Assembly (NCBI GenBank): GCA_027082955.1
Contig: JALWTA010000011.1
Location: 8,569-72,568 of the forward strand
Length of the DNA stretch: 64,000 nucleotides
Reading direction: 5' to 3'
Source of the DNA: Sulfurovum sp.
GTDB lineage: Bacteria > Campylobacterota > Campylobacteria > Campylobacterales > Sulfurovaceae
The stretch's first letter is position 1, and every line of letters begins with the position of its first letter. This document shows, in pieces, positions 15,701-24,760 of this stretch. The notes below the pieces were generated by a model. It was not told the DNA's origin and searched no databases. It worked only from the letters and a program-made list of their open reading frames with translations. The position numbers and the translations under genes are program-made.

Positions 15701-16678
15701 CTACCTTCCTGTCTGCTTCTTCATCATGATCACATGTTTAATATACGCAAGATTTTTTCGCATAATACTACTCAAATAAAAAGAGAATGGACGCGATACG
15801 TCTGTATTAATAGTATAGAAATCTTCTATACTATTAATATGATATTTTTTTGTATCGATTGATCGGTCTGACAATAATCGTTGCAAATATATATTTAACC
15901 TTTTAATCAACCGTCTATCCTGCATGTATGTTTCCAAAAAGTATGCTTTCACCAACGCATAATGAATAGGTATTTTCCCATCAGATGACGCAATCGTAAT
16001 TGAGCTTTCATGTGCCCTGAAGAAAGACAATCTTTCATTCACAAAAGCAAACTTTGGGTATTGCCTCGCTGTAAGCAGAAAAAGCAATAGATCCGGTCCT
16101 ATAGCATGCATAGAGAAATCAGAATGTACTTTATTTGGAATTTCTGTCAAGAGATTCCTTTTTAGATCATTCAGTCTAAAGAGTGCACATCCGGGAGAAA
16201 CAGGATAATCTCGATTTGCAATAATTGCATTGATATACGCTTGAGAATTATATATACCTGTTCTTCCTATCTGATACGCATCAAGATTCGCAAAATTTTC
16301 ACCAAAGATATGTGCCCGAGTAAAGACAAATCCAACACCAGGATTATTCATGAATGGTAATGTTCTGTCAAGATAATGTGTATCGATATAATCATCTGAC
16401 CAAATAATCTTTCCATACTCCCCACTTGCATAATGAAGACACCTTTTCCAGTTTTTAACAGGACCAAGATTCTTTTCGTTTTGATATATCAAAATACGAT
16501 CATCTTCTTTTTGCAACTCACATAATATTGAAAATGTATTATCTGTACTATGATTGTCAACAACAATAATTTCTATATTTCTATACGTTTGCGCCATGGC
16601 ACTTCGAACACACTGTTCAATATAACGTTCCCTATTATATACAGGGATCAAGATACTTACAAGCGGACTATCTACCAT
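15701..16678 (-). CDS. Family 2 glycosyltransferase
   Basis: A 325-residue GT2 enzyme with [20 protein letters not shown] at 8-27, VDNHSTDNT and the IIWSDDYID metal motif. Its start overlaps the stop of the paratose epimerase gene by 11 bp. The pairing with CDP-dideoxyhexose genes makes it a candidate for the dideoxyhexosyl transferase, but the sequence alone does not show this. Confidence 0.83.
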   Translation of the reverse strand: MVDSPLVSILIPVYNRERYIEQCVRSAMAQTYRNIEIIVVDNHSTDNTFSILCELQKEDDRILIYQNEKNLGPVKNWKRCLHYASGEYGKIIWSDDYIDTHYLDRTLPFMNNPGVGFVFTRAHIFGENFANLDAYQIGRTGIYNSQAYINAIIANRDYPVSPGCALFRLNDLKRNLLTEIPNKVHSDFSMHAIGPDLLLFLLTARQYPKFAFVNERLSFFRAHESSITIASSDGKIPIHYALVKAYFLETYMQDRRLIKRLNIYLQRLLSDRSIDTKKYHINSIEDFYTINTDVSRPFSFYLSSIMRKNLAYIKHVIMMKKQTGR

Positions 16679-17690
16679 TGGTCAACCACGCAATCATTTT
16701 TTTTATGCCCTCTTCTTTTGATACTTTGGGCTCCCATCCAATCATAGCTGTGATTTTCCGAATATCTGCAACAAAGACTTTCTGATCTGATTCCCGCACC
16801 GGAATCATGCGATAGTGCATAACAATATCCAACTCCGTTTCAAGAAAATCAAATAGCTCTAAAAGAGAAAAAGAGTTTTGCATCCCACCACCGACATTAA
16901 ATACTTCTCCTTTAATGCATTCGATGTTATCTGCTGCTTTCAAATAAAGCGCAATCATATCACTGGCATACACAATATCTCTGACCTGTTTTCCGTTACC
17001 TGAAATGGTGAATGGCTCCTGAAGTACCCCCTGTTGTATCTCAATCGCTTTTTGTGTAAACCACCCTATCCATCCTTGATCATAAGTTGCAAACTGCCGT
17101 CCACCATACATGGATGAATGCCTGAAAACGACTGTCTTCAACCCATATATCCTGGCAAAGTCAAGCATATACTGATCAGCACTGCCTTTTGAAGTACCAT
17201 ATGGAGAATGAAAATCAAGAGGTACATTCTCGTCAAAACCATGTGGTTTTTCAAGACAGCGGTATCTGGTAGATGTCTCTTCATAGCTATAACGCTCAAG
17301 ATCACCATAAACCTTATTTGTGGAAGAGTAGATCACTGCGGTATCGGGACAGTACTTTCGTACTGCATCAAGCAGGTTAAAACTCCCAATAACATTAACC
17401 TCCATATCCATCCTCGGGTCTGTGATAGAAGTTGTCATAGCAACCTGTCCTGCCAAATGGAAAACAACATCAGGTCTATTCTCTTTGATTAAATTATCAA
17501 CATCATTTGTATTTCGGATATCTCCATGTATAAACTTGAATGTCCCGCGCTTTTTTAGCCATTCCAAATTTTCGGCACTGCCGTTTCGGTAAAGGTTATC
17601 AAAAATTATCAGATCTTCTCCTCGATTCAAAATCTCATCTGCCAAGTTTGTACCGAGAAAACCGCACCCGCCTGTAATAAGATATTTCAT
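16668..17690 (-). CDS. rfbE: CDP-paratose 2-epimerase (tyvelose epimerase) family
   Basis: A 340-residue short-chain dehydrogenase/reductase that interconverts CDP-paratose and CDP-tyvelose by oxidation and reduction at C2 with tightly bound NAD. The Rossmann motif is GGCGFLG (7-13), and the catalytic segments are SSTNKVYG and SPYGTSKGSAD. The family's long loop with YRCLEKPHGFDE and the DQGWIGWF motif separate it from UDP-glucose 4-epimerases. It overlaps rfbH by four bases (ATGA). With rfbF, rfbG, rfbH and the reductase at 19023 it completes a CDP-tyvelose pathway. Confidence 0.85.
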   Translation of the reverse strand: MKYLITGGCGFLGTNLADEILNRGEDLIIFDNLYRNGSAENLEWLKKRGTFKFIHGDIRNTNDVDNLIKENRPDVVFHLAGQVAMTTSITDPRMDMEVNVIGSFNLLDAVRKYCPDTAVIYSSTNKVYGDLERYSYEETSTRYRCLEKPHGFDENVPLDFHSPYGTSKGSADQYMLDFARIYGLKTVVFRHSSMYGGRQFATYDQGWIGWFTQKAIEIQQGVLQEPFTISGNGKQVRDIVYASDMIALYLKAADNIECIKGEVFNVGGGMQNSFSLLELFDFLETELDIVMHYRMIPVRESDQKVFVADIRKITAMIGWEPKVSKEEGIKKMIAWLTNGR

Positions 17691-19021
17691 TTCCTACCCT
17701 TCATAAACACATGGAGTTTTTCAATAATATAGTCGATTGCACTGTTATCTATCCCTGGATATACGCCTACCCAAAAACTGTCATGCATAATTTTATCCGT
17801 ATTTACCAGTTCACCTACTTTTCTATAGTCTCGTTTTTCAACCATCTTTTCAAATAATGGATGCTTGAGTATATTGCCGGCAAACAGGTTTCTCGTTTGG
17901 ATATGGTTTTTTTCCAGAAACATAACAATTTCATTTCTATCAAACCCAACACCATCTTTTAAAGTCATTAAAAAACCAAACCAACTTGGTTCAGAATTCA
18001 CCTGAGGCATGGGTAAAATAAACGACTCAATATCTTTTATACCATGGTAAAGTCTATTAAAATTTTCTTGTCTTTTAGCTATAAACATCGGTAGTTTTTC
18101 TAATTGCGCAACACCTATTGCTGCTTGCATATCGGTGGCTTTAAGATTAAATCCAAAATGGCTGTAAACATACTTATGGTCATAACCTGTCGGCAAACTA
18201 CCAAAATGCATTTCAAAACGTTTGCCACAGGTATTGTCTACACCGCTGTCACACCAGCAGTCCCGCCCCCAATCTCGCATAGAGAGCAAAATCTTTTTAA
18301 GTAACGGATTATCGGTGTATACTGCACCGCCTTCTCCCATAGTAATATGATGCGGAGGATAAAAACTGCTTGTACCAATGTCCCCCCATGTACCTGTTAA
18401 TTTCCCATTATAAATTGATCCCAGTGAATCACAATTATCCTCAATAAGCCAGAGGTTATACTTGTCACAAAACGCTTTTACAGCTTTAATGTTAAAAGGA
18501 TTGCCTAACGTATGTGCAATCATGACTGCTTTTGTCTTTTTGCTTATCGCATCTTCCAACTGATCAGTATCAATATTAAAATGGGTTAGTTCCATATCAA
18601 CAAATACTGGTACTGCTCCATACTGTACAATAGGTGCTACTGTTGTAGGAAAACCTGCCGCAACGGTAATAACCTCATCACCTCTTTTAATCTGTCTTTC
18701 TTTTAATAGAGGGGATGTAAGTGCAAAAAATGCCAAAAGATTGGCTGAACTTCCACTATTAACCAAAAATGCCCACCGCACACCGAGATATGTGGCAAGC
18801 TGCTTTTCAAACTCTTTGGAGTAATCACCATAAGTCAACCAAAAATCCAATGCACTGTCGACAAGATACTGCATTTCAGTTTCATCAAAAATACGACCGG
18901 CATAATTGATACGGGATTTCCCTGCAAAAAAGGGTGTAGGCTGTTGTTTTTTATGTACTAACGCATAATACTCTTTGGTCTTTTCCAGTATCTCCTGCTT
19001 TAACTGTTCCTGTTTATCCAT
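17687..19021 (-). CDS. rfbH: CDP-4-dehydro-6-deoxyglucose 3-dehydratase (E1)
   Basis: RfbH/E1 removes the C3 hydroxyl of CDP-4-keto-6-deoxyglucose using pyridoxamine phosphate and an iron-sulfur cluster, with reducing power from an E3-type reductase. The 444-residue protein has the diagnostic histidine in place of the PLP lysine (PPHHITMGEGG, 222-232). Four cysteines at 197, 255, 257 and 265 have exactly the C-X57-C-X-C-X7-C spacing of the [2Fe-2S] site known for E1. No E3 gene is visible here, so another electron donor must serve. It sits between the reductase and epimerase genes of the same pathway. Confidence 0.95.
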   Translation of the reverse strand: MDKQEQLKQEILEKTKEYYALVHKKQQPTPFFAGKSRINYAGRIFDETEMQYLVDSALDFWLTYGDYSKEFEKQLATYLGVRWAFLVNSGSSANLLAFFALTSPLLKERQIKRGDEVITVAAGFPTTVAPIVQYGAVPVFVDMELTHFNIDTDQLEDAISKKTKAVMIAHTLGNPFNIKAVKAFCDKYNLWLIEDNCDSLGSIYNGKLTGTWGDIGTSSFYPPHHITMGEGGAVYTDNPLLKKILLSMRDWGRDCWCDSGVDNTCGKRFEMHFGSLPTGYDHKYVYSHFGFNLKATDMQAAIGVAQLEKLPMFIAKRQENFNRLYHGIKDIESFILPMPQVNSEPSWFGFLMTLKDGVGFDRNEIVMFLEKNHIQTRNLFAGNILKHPLFEKMVEKRDYRKVGELVNTDKIMHDSFWVGVYPGIDNSAIDYIIEKLHVFMKGRK

Positions 19022-19022
19022 A

Positions 19023-19886
19023 TTACATATCCACCATTCTTTGCAGCCCTTCTTCCATATTTACTTTTGGATACCAGCCTAAATGATTTAATTTCGAGAT
19101 ATCTGCTTCCATATGCATATTTTCACCATTTCTATATGCTATTGCCCCGAAATTCAATTTTGAAGAGATATTGCTTTGTTGTTTTATCGTTTCAAACAAA
19201 AACACAACTATCTGCCTCAACTCTCTTGCTACTCCATATCCTACCTCAAACTCTTCATACATTTCAAGAGACAAACAATTTTGCATAACAAGCATATAGG
19301 CATCTACAACATCATCAATATATACAAAGTCTCGTTTTTGGGTTCCTTCTGTCAAATCTATCACCGGACTATTCTCTCTCATCTGCTCTATCAACCATGG
19401 AATAAATTGATCTTTACGCTGTGTTGGTCCATACATATATTCTATCTTCATATTGATCACACGAAGTTTTTGTGAAACAAAATACAGCCACTCTCTAGCA
19501 TGTTTTTTAGAAAGGGCATAAGAACTTACTTCACATGGCAACAGTGTATCAGTATTGACAAAACATTGTACGCCATAACGTTGTGCACACTCATACAGTT
19601 CAATCGTAAATAGAAGATTTGTGCTGATCAAAGGAAGAATGGATTCATTCTCATTGCCATAATCTGTTGCAGTATGCACAACAATATCTATCATATGTTC
19701 CGCAAAAATATCTTCCAGTGCTATAGTATCAATATCATATAAAACAATGTCCGATATGAAAGAAGCGATTTGCTCAGTATCTGAACTTGATCGTTTGAGC
19801 GCAATAACCTGAATATTTTCATGAACAAAACGCTTCAGAAGAGCGCTTCCCAAGAATCCCGTTGCTCCACTGAGAAGTACTGTCAT
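19023..19886 (-). CDS. CDP-paratose or CDP-abequose synthase-like reductase
   Basis: A 287-residue SDR-family reductase with LSGATGFLG at the N-terminus and SYALSKKHA as the Tyr-x3-Lys site. In CDP-3,6-dideoxyhexose pathways this enzyme reduces the 4-keto group to give CDP-paratose (RfbS) or CDP-abequose (RfbJ). The downstream paratose 2-epimerase makes RfbS the better guess, but the two are not separable by eye. The start at 19886 overlaps the rfbG stop by one base (TGATG); the longer in-frame start at 19943 is unlikely. Confidence 0.8.
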   Translation of the reverse strand: MTVLLSGATGFLGSALLKRFVHENIQVIALKRSSSDTEQIASFISDIVLYDIDTIALEDIFAEHMIDIVVHTATDYGNENESILPLISTNLLFTIELYECAQRYGVQCFVNTDTLLPCEVSSYALSKKHAREWLYFVSQKLRVINMKIEYMYGPTQRKDQFIPWLIEQMRENSPVIDLTEGTQKRDFVYIDDVVDAYMLVMQNCLSLEMYEEFEVGYGVARELRQIVVFLFETIKQQSNISSKLNFGAIAYRNGENMHMEADISKLNHLGWYPKVNMEEGLQRMVDM

Positions 19887-20983
19887 CAGACATTCACCGC
19901 CCAAAAAATTTTTTTCATTTTTGCCGCTTCTATATATGCACATAAATCATGATATGTATTGACATATGCATTTTCATAAAATGCTTGATACCATTTTGTC
20001 ACTTTTTCAATCGTGGTTTGTAAATCCCACACATCCCTCCAGCGCAGTTGAGTGTGTGCTTTTGAGCAATCCAGTTTAAGCATCTTCGCTTCATGAGGAT
20101 GTCCTTCGCCGTCTATCTCATATTCAATTTTGCTCCAATAAAAACGGGCAGATTCAACTACTTCTTGCACTCTGACGGCATCATCAGAAGGACCGAAATT
20201 CCACCCTTGTGCAAACCTTCTCTCTCCTTCAAGAAGTTTCCATCCAAGATGAAGATAGCCGCTTAATGGCTCAAGTACATGCTGCCATGGTCTTATCGCA
20301 TCGGGGTTTCTCAAAGATACTTTTTTCTCACTGCTCGCCGCTATCATGATATCCGGTATAAGTCTATCCTTTCCCCAATCTCCCCCACCTATCACATTTC
20401 CCGCTCTGCAGCTTGCCAACAAAACATGATGATCTTTATCATATTTCTCTATATTAAAATAAGATCTTCTGTAACTTGAGGTCACAAGTTCTGCACACCC
20501 TTTTGATGCACTATAGGGATCATACCCTCCCATCGGATCTATTTCCCGATACCCCCAAACCCATTCTTTGTTCTCATATGCTTTATCACTTGTAATATTG
20601 ACAATGGCCCTGACACTTTCACTTTGACGGCATGCTTCAAACACTTTAAGTGTTCCTATCACATTAACCTCATATGTTTCTACCGGATTGATATATGAAT
20701 AGCGAACAAGAGGCTGTGCCGCCAGATGAAATACAATATCTGGCTTATAGCTTTCAAAAACACTATTTAATTTATGTTGATCACGTATATCTCCTTCTAT
20801 CGATATGATATTCATATCGAGCAATTCAATGTGACTTGGATTGGTAGGGATATTTAGAGAATAACCGATAACATTTGCCCCAAGCTTCTGAAGCCAATAG
20901 GACAACCACGAACCTTTAAACCCTGTATGCCCGGTAACAAGAACTGTTTTCCCATTATATATGCCTCCGAAGAGTGTTTTCAT
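19886..20983 (-). CDS. rfbG: CDP-glucose 4,6-dehydratase
   Basis: RfbG turns CDP-glucose into CDP-4-keto-6-deoxyglucose with NAD. The 365-residue length equals that of the Salmonella and Yersinia enzymes. Motifs: VTGHTGFKGSW near residue 15-25, DPYSASKGCAE with the Tyr-x3-Lys pair, and HLAAQPLVR. I choose the ATG at 20983, one base after the rfbF stop and with AAGG upstream, rather than the in-frame ATG at 21103 that would add 40 residues from within rfbF. It is the second gene in the F-G-reductase-H-epimerase order. Confidence 0.93.
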   Translation of the reverse strand: MKTLFGGIYNGKTVLVTGHTGFKGSWLSYWLQKLGANVIGYSLNIPTNPSHIELLDMNIISIEGDIRDQHKLNSVFESYKPDIVFHLAAQPLVRYSYINPVETYEVNVIGTLKVFEACRQSESVRAIVNITSDKAYENKEWVWGYREIDPMGGYDPYSASKGCAELVTSSYRRSYFNIEKYDKDHHVLLASCRAGNVIGGGDWGKDRLIPDIMIAASSEKKVSLRNPDAIRPWQHVLEPLSGYLHLGWKLLEGERRFAQGWNFGPSDDAVRVQEVVESARFYWSKIEYEIDGEGHPHEAKMLKLDCSKAHTQLRWRDVWDLQTTIEKVTKWYQAFYENAYVNTYHDLCAYIEAAKMKKIFWAVNV

Positions 20984-20984
20984 G

Positions 20985-21758
20985 TTACCAAACCTTCCAT
21001 AATGCTCGACCAGATTCCCACATCTGTTGAAGTTGTATTTTATCACGCAACGTATCCATTGGTTTCCAAAACCCATGATGTTTAAAAGTATATATCTCTC
21101 CATCCTCCGCTAAATGCTGAATTGGAGTATCCTCAAATACAACATGATCTCCTTCGTCAATATAATCAAATATTTTTGGTTCGCACACAAAAAACCCTGC
21201 ATTAATCCAAGCCCCATCCCCTTTTGGCTTCTCTTTAAAACTAACAACTCGATTTTCTTTATCAATATCCAACGCCCCAAAACGACCCTCTGGCTGAGCA
21301 GCACTCATTGTCATTGCTTTCCCATGCATGGTATGAAATTTTAATAGTTCATGTATATTAATATTGCTTACACCATCACCATATGTCAACATAAACGTTT
21401 CATTGCCGATATAGTTTTGAATTTTTTTAATACGGCTCCCAGTCATACTATTGATTCCAGTATCTAACAGAGTTACTTTCCACGGTTCGCTCGTATTGTT
21501 CAAAACTTCCATTTGCCCATTGGCCATATCGATAGTAACATCACTTTGATGAAGCATATAATTTGCAAAATACTCTTTAATAACATATCCTTTGTATCCC
21601 AACAATACAACAAATTCATTAAACCCATAGTGTGAATATATTTTCATGATATGCCACAGAATCGGTTTCCCACCAATTTCCACCATCGGTTTTGGACGGA
21701 TATCTGTCTCTTCACTTAACCGTGTACCGTAACCGCCTGCTAACAATACCACTTTCAT
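20985..21758 (-). CDS. rfbF: Glucose-1-phosphate cytidylyltransferase
   Basis: RfbF makes CDP-glucose from CTP and glucose 1-phosphate, committing it to dideoxyhexose synthesis. The 257 residues match the family. Motifs: LAGGYGTRLSEET (6-18), RPKPMVEIGGKPILWH, the acceptor-loop LTYGDGVSNIN and INAGFFVCEP. It is the first of five consecutive genes making a CDP-3,6-dideoxyhexose and starts 38 bp after the wzt stop codon. Confidence 0.95.
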   Translation of the reverse strand: MKVVLLAGGYGTRLSEETDIRPKPMVEIGGKPILWHIMKIYSHYGFNEFVVLLGYKGYVIKEYFANYMLHQSDVTIDMANGQMEVLNNTSEPWKVTLLDTGINSMTGSRIKKIQNYIGNETFMLTYGDGVSNINIHELLKFHTMHGKAMTMSAAQPEGRFGALDIDKENRVVSFKEKPKGDGAWINAGFFVCEPKIFDYIDEGDHVVFEDTPIQHLAEDGEIYTFKHHGFWKPMDTLRDKIQLQQMWESGRALWKVW

Positions 21759-21796
21759 AAATACTTCCTCTCTTTATCTCTCATGTCTATTTCCTA

Positions 21797-23089
21797 TCAA
21801 AAGTTTTCCCATGCTATAACAGGTGCCAACATCCCTGCTCTTTTCCCCATCCAAAACGGCGAATTACTCAATCCCCCTTGTATTTCAAAAAAGATTGCCG
21901 GAGCATCCTCCATAGGTGTTACCAACCACTCCTTGTTATGCAAAACAGCAACAACTTCAAGTCTATATCGCCCCTCATTGAGTAATCTCTTCGGAATTTG
22001 CGTTCTAAGTCGGTTGGGACCTTGTCTTATTATTGGCCATGATGCCTCTTCGGTATCATTAAACATCGAATAAAATAACATCGTGTTGGATTCATCATAC
22101 AAAGCATATCCGACTACCAAAGATTTGTCTATCTTTTTCACTTCACCCTCAAGTATTATAAAAGGTGTTTCGTTATTCTTTACCACTCCTTTAAGAGGGG
22201 TATTCGTTTCATCTACAACTGCAAAAAACGTTGGTTTAAAATATACATTGTCAAATGCATTGTCATGGTTTTTCCAAAATGCATCTTTCTTCTCTCCGCT
22301 GCTCTCGGTATTAAGATATTGTCGGATCAATGACGCCACATTATAGCCAAACGCCTTAAGCTCCCCATGCTCCATTAACAACGCAGTATCACACAACTGC
22401 TCAATCGCATTCATATTATGGCTGACAAATATAACTGTTCGCCCCTCTTCGCTCACTTCGCCCATTTTGCCAAGACACTTTTTTTGAAATTCAGCATCAC
22501 CGACAGCCAACACCTCATCCACCACTAAAATTTCCGGCTCCAGATGCGCCGCCACTGAAAAAGCCAAACGCACATACATCCCGCTGGAGTAGCGTTTAAC
22601 CGGAGTGTCCAGAAATTTTTCTACCTCAGCAAAAGCGACAATTTCGTCGAACTTCGCTTTTATCTCGGCTCGGCTCATCCCCAAAATGGCGCCGTTGAGA
22701 AAGATGTTTTCCCGCCCAGTAAGCTCAGGGTGAAATCCGGTACCTACTTCCAGAAGACTGGCGATGCGACCGTTGATGTGGATCTTACCTGTCGTCGGTT
22801 CGGTGATGCGGGACAGGACTTTAAGCAGGGTGGATTTCCCCGCACCGTTACGGCCGATGATACCTACTTTGTCACCCTTGTTGATCTCGAAGTTTACATC
22901 CTTTAGTGCCCAGAACTCCTCGGTGGTTTCATCTTCGATCGTTTTTTCCCTAAAAGGGTTAAGGGAAGTGATGATCTTTTTCCCACTATTGAGTAACACA
23001 TCCTGAAACGTCTTGTAAGGCTCCTGCTTTTCATGTTTGATGGTGTACTTTTTCCCTAGCCCTTCTACTTTTATGGCGATATTATTCAC
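21797..23089 (-). CDS. wzt: O-antigen ABC exporter ATP-binding protein with Wzt C-domain
   Basis: Wzt powers export of undecaprenyl-linked O-antigen across the inner membrane together with Wzm. Residues 1-245 form the ABC domain: Walker A GRNGAGKST (79-87), signature YSSGM (167-171), Walker B ILVVDEVLAVGD (187-198). Residues about 260-430 form a Wzt_C-type beta domain, which in E. coli O8/O9a binds the terminal modification of the glycan before export. The start is a GTG at 23089 overlapping the HEPN gene stop by one base. Its permease partner wzm is 0.8 kb upstream, split off by a HEPN/MNT pair. Confidence 0.93.
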   Translation of the reverse strand: MNNIAIKVEGLGKKYTIKHEKQEPYKTFQDVLLNSGKKIITSLNPFREKTIEDETTEEFWALKDVNFEINKGDKVGIIGRNGAGKSTLLKVLSRITEPTTGKIHINGRIASLLEVGTGFHPELTGRENIFLNGAILGMSRAEIKAKFDEIVAFAEVEKFLDTPVKRYSSGMYVRLAFSVAAHLEPEILVVDEVLAVGDAEFQKKCLGKMGEVSEEGRTVIFVSHNMNAIEQLCDTALLMEHGELKAFGYNVASLIRQYLNTESSGEKKDAFWKNHDNAFDNVYFKPTFFAVVDETNTPLKGVVKNNETPFIILEGEVKKIDKSLVVGYALYDESNTMLFYSMFNDTEEASWPIIRQGPNRLRTQIPKRLLNEGRYRLEVVAVLHNKEWLVTPMEDAPAIFFEIQGGLSNSPFWMGKRAGMLAPVIAWENF

Positions 23090-23493
23090 TATTTTATATC
23101 TCCATGGTCAATATTCAGCTTCTCTAAAACATTATTAAAAAACTGATTTGCAAACACTAAAACTTCTTTAATCTCTTCTCGTTCAGGCAAACTTCTGTCA
23201 AACTGCGGATAGGATTCTCTGATATGATATTCTGTCGCAATAATTAACAACTCTATCTCATCCTCGTCAAACTTCAGATAATTTTGAGTATATTTATACA
23301 ATTCAATCAAATCATGCGTTTTGGGTATTTTTTTGTTTTCGTATGCTAAAAACGCCTTGAAAGACTTTTCAATAGCATAATGTATTTCAACGGCTACAAT
23401 GTCTGTATAGTGCTCGACATCATAGAGCAGTTGCGCACTGGAAAGATTATGCCATGCTTTTTTCAGCCACTCCTTAGCTGAACTCTCGTTCAT
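23089..23493 (-). CDS. HEPN-domain protein (putative toxin or partner of MNT protein)
   Basis: A 134-residue all-helical HEPN-domain protein (PF05168 type) with EWLKKAWHNLSSAQLL at the N-terminus, HYAIEKSFKAFLAY and IPKTHDLIELY. HEPN/MNT pairs act as toxin-antitoxin modules in several bacteria, where MNT proteins adenylylate or otherwise block a HEPN ribonuclease. This HEPN branch lacks the clear HepT RX4HXY motif, so ribonuclease activity is uncertain. The start at 23493 has AAAGG upstream and overlaps the MNT gene by 20 bp; its stop overlaps the wzt start. Confidence 0.82.
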   Translation of the reverse strand: MNESSAKEWLKKAWHNLSSAQLLYDVEHYTDIVAVEIHYAIEKSFKAFLAYENKKIPKTHDLIELYKYTQNYLKFDEDEIELLIIATEYHIRESYPQFDRSLPEREEIKEVLVFANQFFNNVLEKLNIDHGDIK

Positions 23494-23812
23494 ACCACAC
23501 CTTTCCTTTCTCCAGCAGTTCAACCTTATAGAAATAATCATCGCTTTTTTCAACAAACGCAGTAGGGGCGGATAAAATATCTATACCATTCGTTTTGTAT
23601 TTGAACATCAAATCAATCAAACTTTTTTTTGCTTTCCGCTCATATTCCCTTGTCTCTTCTGCCTTTAGGTCTTCTTTCAATAAAAAAAGATCGATATCGC
23701 TCTCTTCTGTCGGTTTGCCATACGCATAGCTGCCAAACAAAATAATTTTATCAGGATCCAGCCCCTTTAATCTTTCAACGACCTCACCTTTAATTTCGTC
23801 AATATCAACCAC
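23474..23812 (-). CDS. MNT-type minimal nucleotidyltransferase
   Basis: A 112-residue minimal nucleotidyltransferase. The core GSYAYGKPTEESDIDLF (27-43) holds the GS pair and the two catalytic aspartates at 39 and 41. Family members modify the partner HEPN protein or bind nucleotides. It forms an overlapping gene pair with the HEPN gene at 23089 and lies inside the wzm-wzt exporter operon, which is unusual. No ribosome binding site other than AGGAG about five bases before the ATG (minus strand) is needed to explain its start. Confidence 0.88.
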   Translation of the reverse strand: MVDIDEIKGEVVERLKGLDPDKIILFGSYAYGKPTEESDIDLFLLKEDLKAEETREYERKAKKSLIDLMFKYKTNGIDILSAPTAFVEKSDDYFYKVELLEKGKVWYEREFS

Positions 23813-23868
23813 CTATACTCCTTTTACCAATCGTTACAGTTTCCATTCACCTATTATACCAAACTTCA

Positions 23869-24702
23869 TCAAATCACATCCGCAAAGGTTTTTTCGGTTT
23901 TTCTAAAATGGTAAATTCCCAAAATACAGAGAAAGGTTATCATCACAACAGAAATGATTAATTCGGTCATATCAAATGCTGTCCGTCCGCCGCTGATCGC
24001 CCACCTGAATCCGTCGATTACCCCTACCATCGGATTGAGGTAATAAAGCATACGATACTGTTCAGGCACAATTGTCGTACTGAAACCCACAGGTGAAATA
24101 TAGAGCCCAAGCTGTACGATGAAAGGCACGACAAATCTAAAATCACGATACTTTACATTCAGTGCGGCGACATACAATCCAGTACCAAGTGCCGCAAAAA
24201 ATGCCATGAGCAAAAAAAGCGGAAGCGTTAAAATATGCCAGTCCGGCATATAGTGGTACCATGCCATCAAACCGAGCAGTATGACAAAAGAGATCAAAAA
24301 ATCTACCCCTGCTACAATCACAGATGCTGCCGGAATAATAAGTCGGGGGAAATAGACTTTTGAGATAAGGTTGCTGTTGCCTATAAGGCTGTTACTGGCA
24401 TCGGAAAATGCTGTTGCAAAAAATGTCCAGGGAAGCATGGCAGCAAAAACGAAAATTGGATATGGTACCCCTTCGCTGGGAAGCTTGGCGATCTTGCCAA
24501 AAACGACAACAAAAATGATCATTGTCAACAAGGGACGCAATACCGCCCATGCTACCCCGATGATGGTCTGTTTGTAGCGTACAGCAATATCACGCCATGC
24601 CAAAATGTAAAAAAGCTCCCTGTACCGCCACAAGTCCATCCAATAATGGCGTTCCGACTTCCCCGCTTCTATGGTAAATTCAAACATACTTTTTTCGTTC
24701 AT
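23869..24702 (-). CDS. wzm: O-antigen ABC exporter permease
   Basis: A 277-residue ABC-2-type permease with six predicted membrane helices, an N-terminal amphipathic DLWRYRELFYILAWRDIAVRYKQT segment (in shorter pieces: LWRYRELF, RDIAVRYKQT) and the family box LNPMVGVIDGFRWA near the C-terminus. It forms the membrane channel for undecaprenyl-linked O-antigen, with Wzt as motor. The gene order wzm, MNT, HEPN, wzt is split by the HEPN/MNT pair, with 56 bp between wzm and the MNT gene. Confidence 0.93.
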   Translation of the reverse strand: MNEKSMFEFTIEAGKSERHYWMDLWRYRELFYILAWRDIAVRYKQTIIGVAWAVLRPLLTMIIFVVVFGKIAKLPSEGVPYPIFVFAAMLPWTFFATAFSDASNSLIGNSNLISKVYFPRLIIPAASVIVAGVDFLISFVILLGLMAWYHYMPDWHILTLPLFLLMAFFAALGTGLYVAALNVKYRDFRFVVPFIVQLGLYISPVGFSTTIVPEQYRMLYYLNPMVGVIDGFRWAISGGRTAFDMTELIISVVMITFLCILGIYHFRKTEKTFADVI

Positions 24703-24760
24703 CTATCTCTTTCATACAGCACTATAATACAAAACATTATAGCCAAAAGTCATCTTTGTC

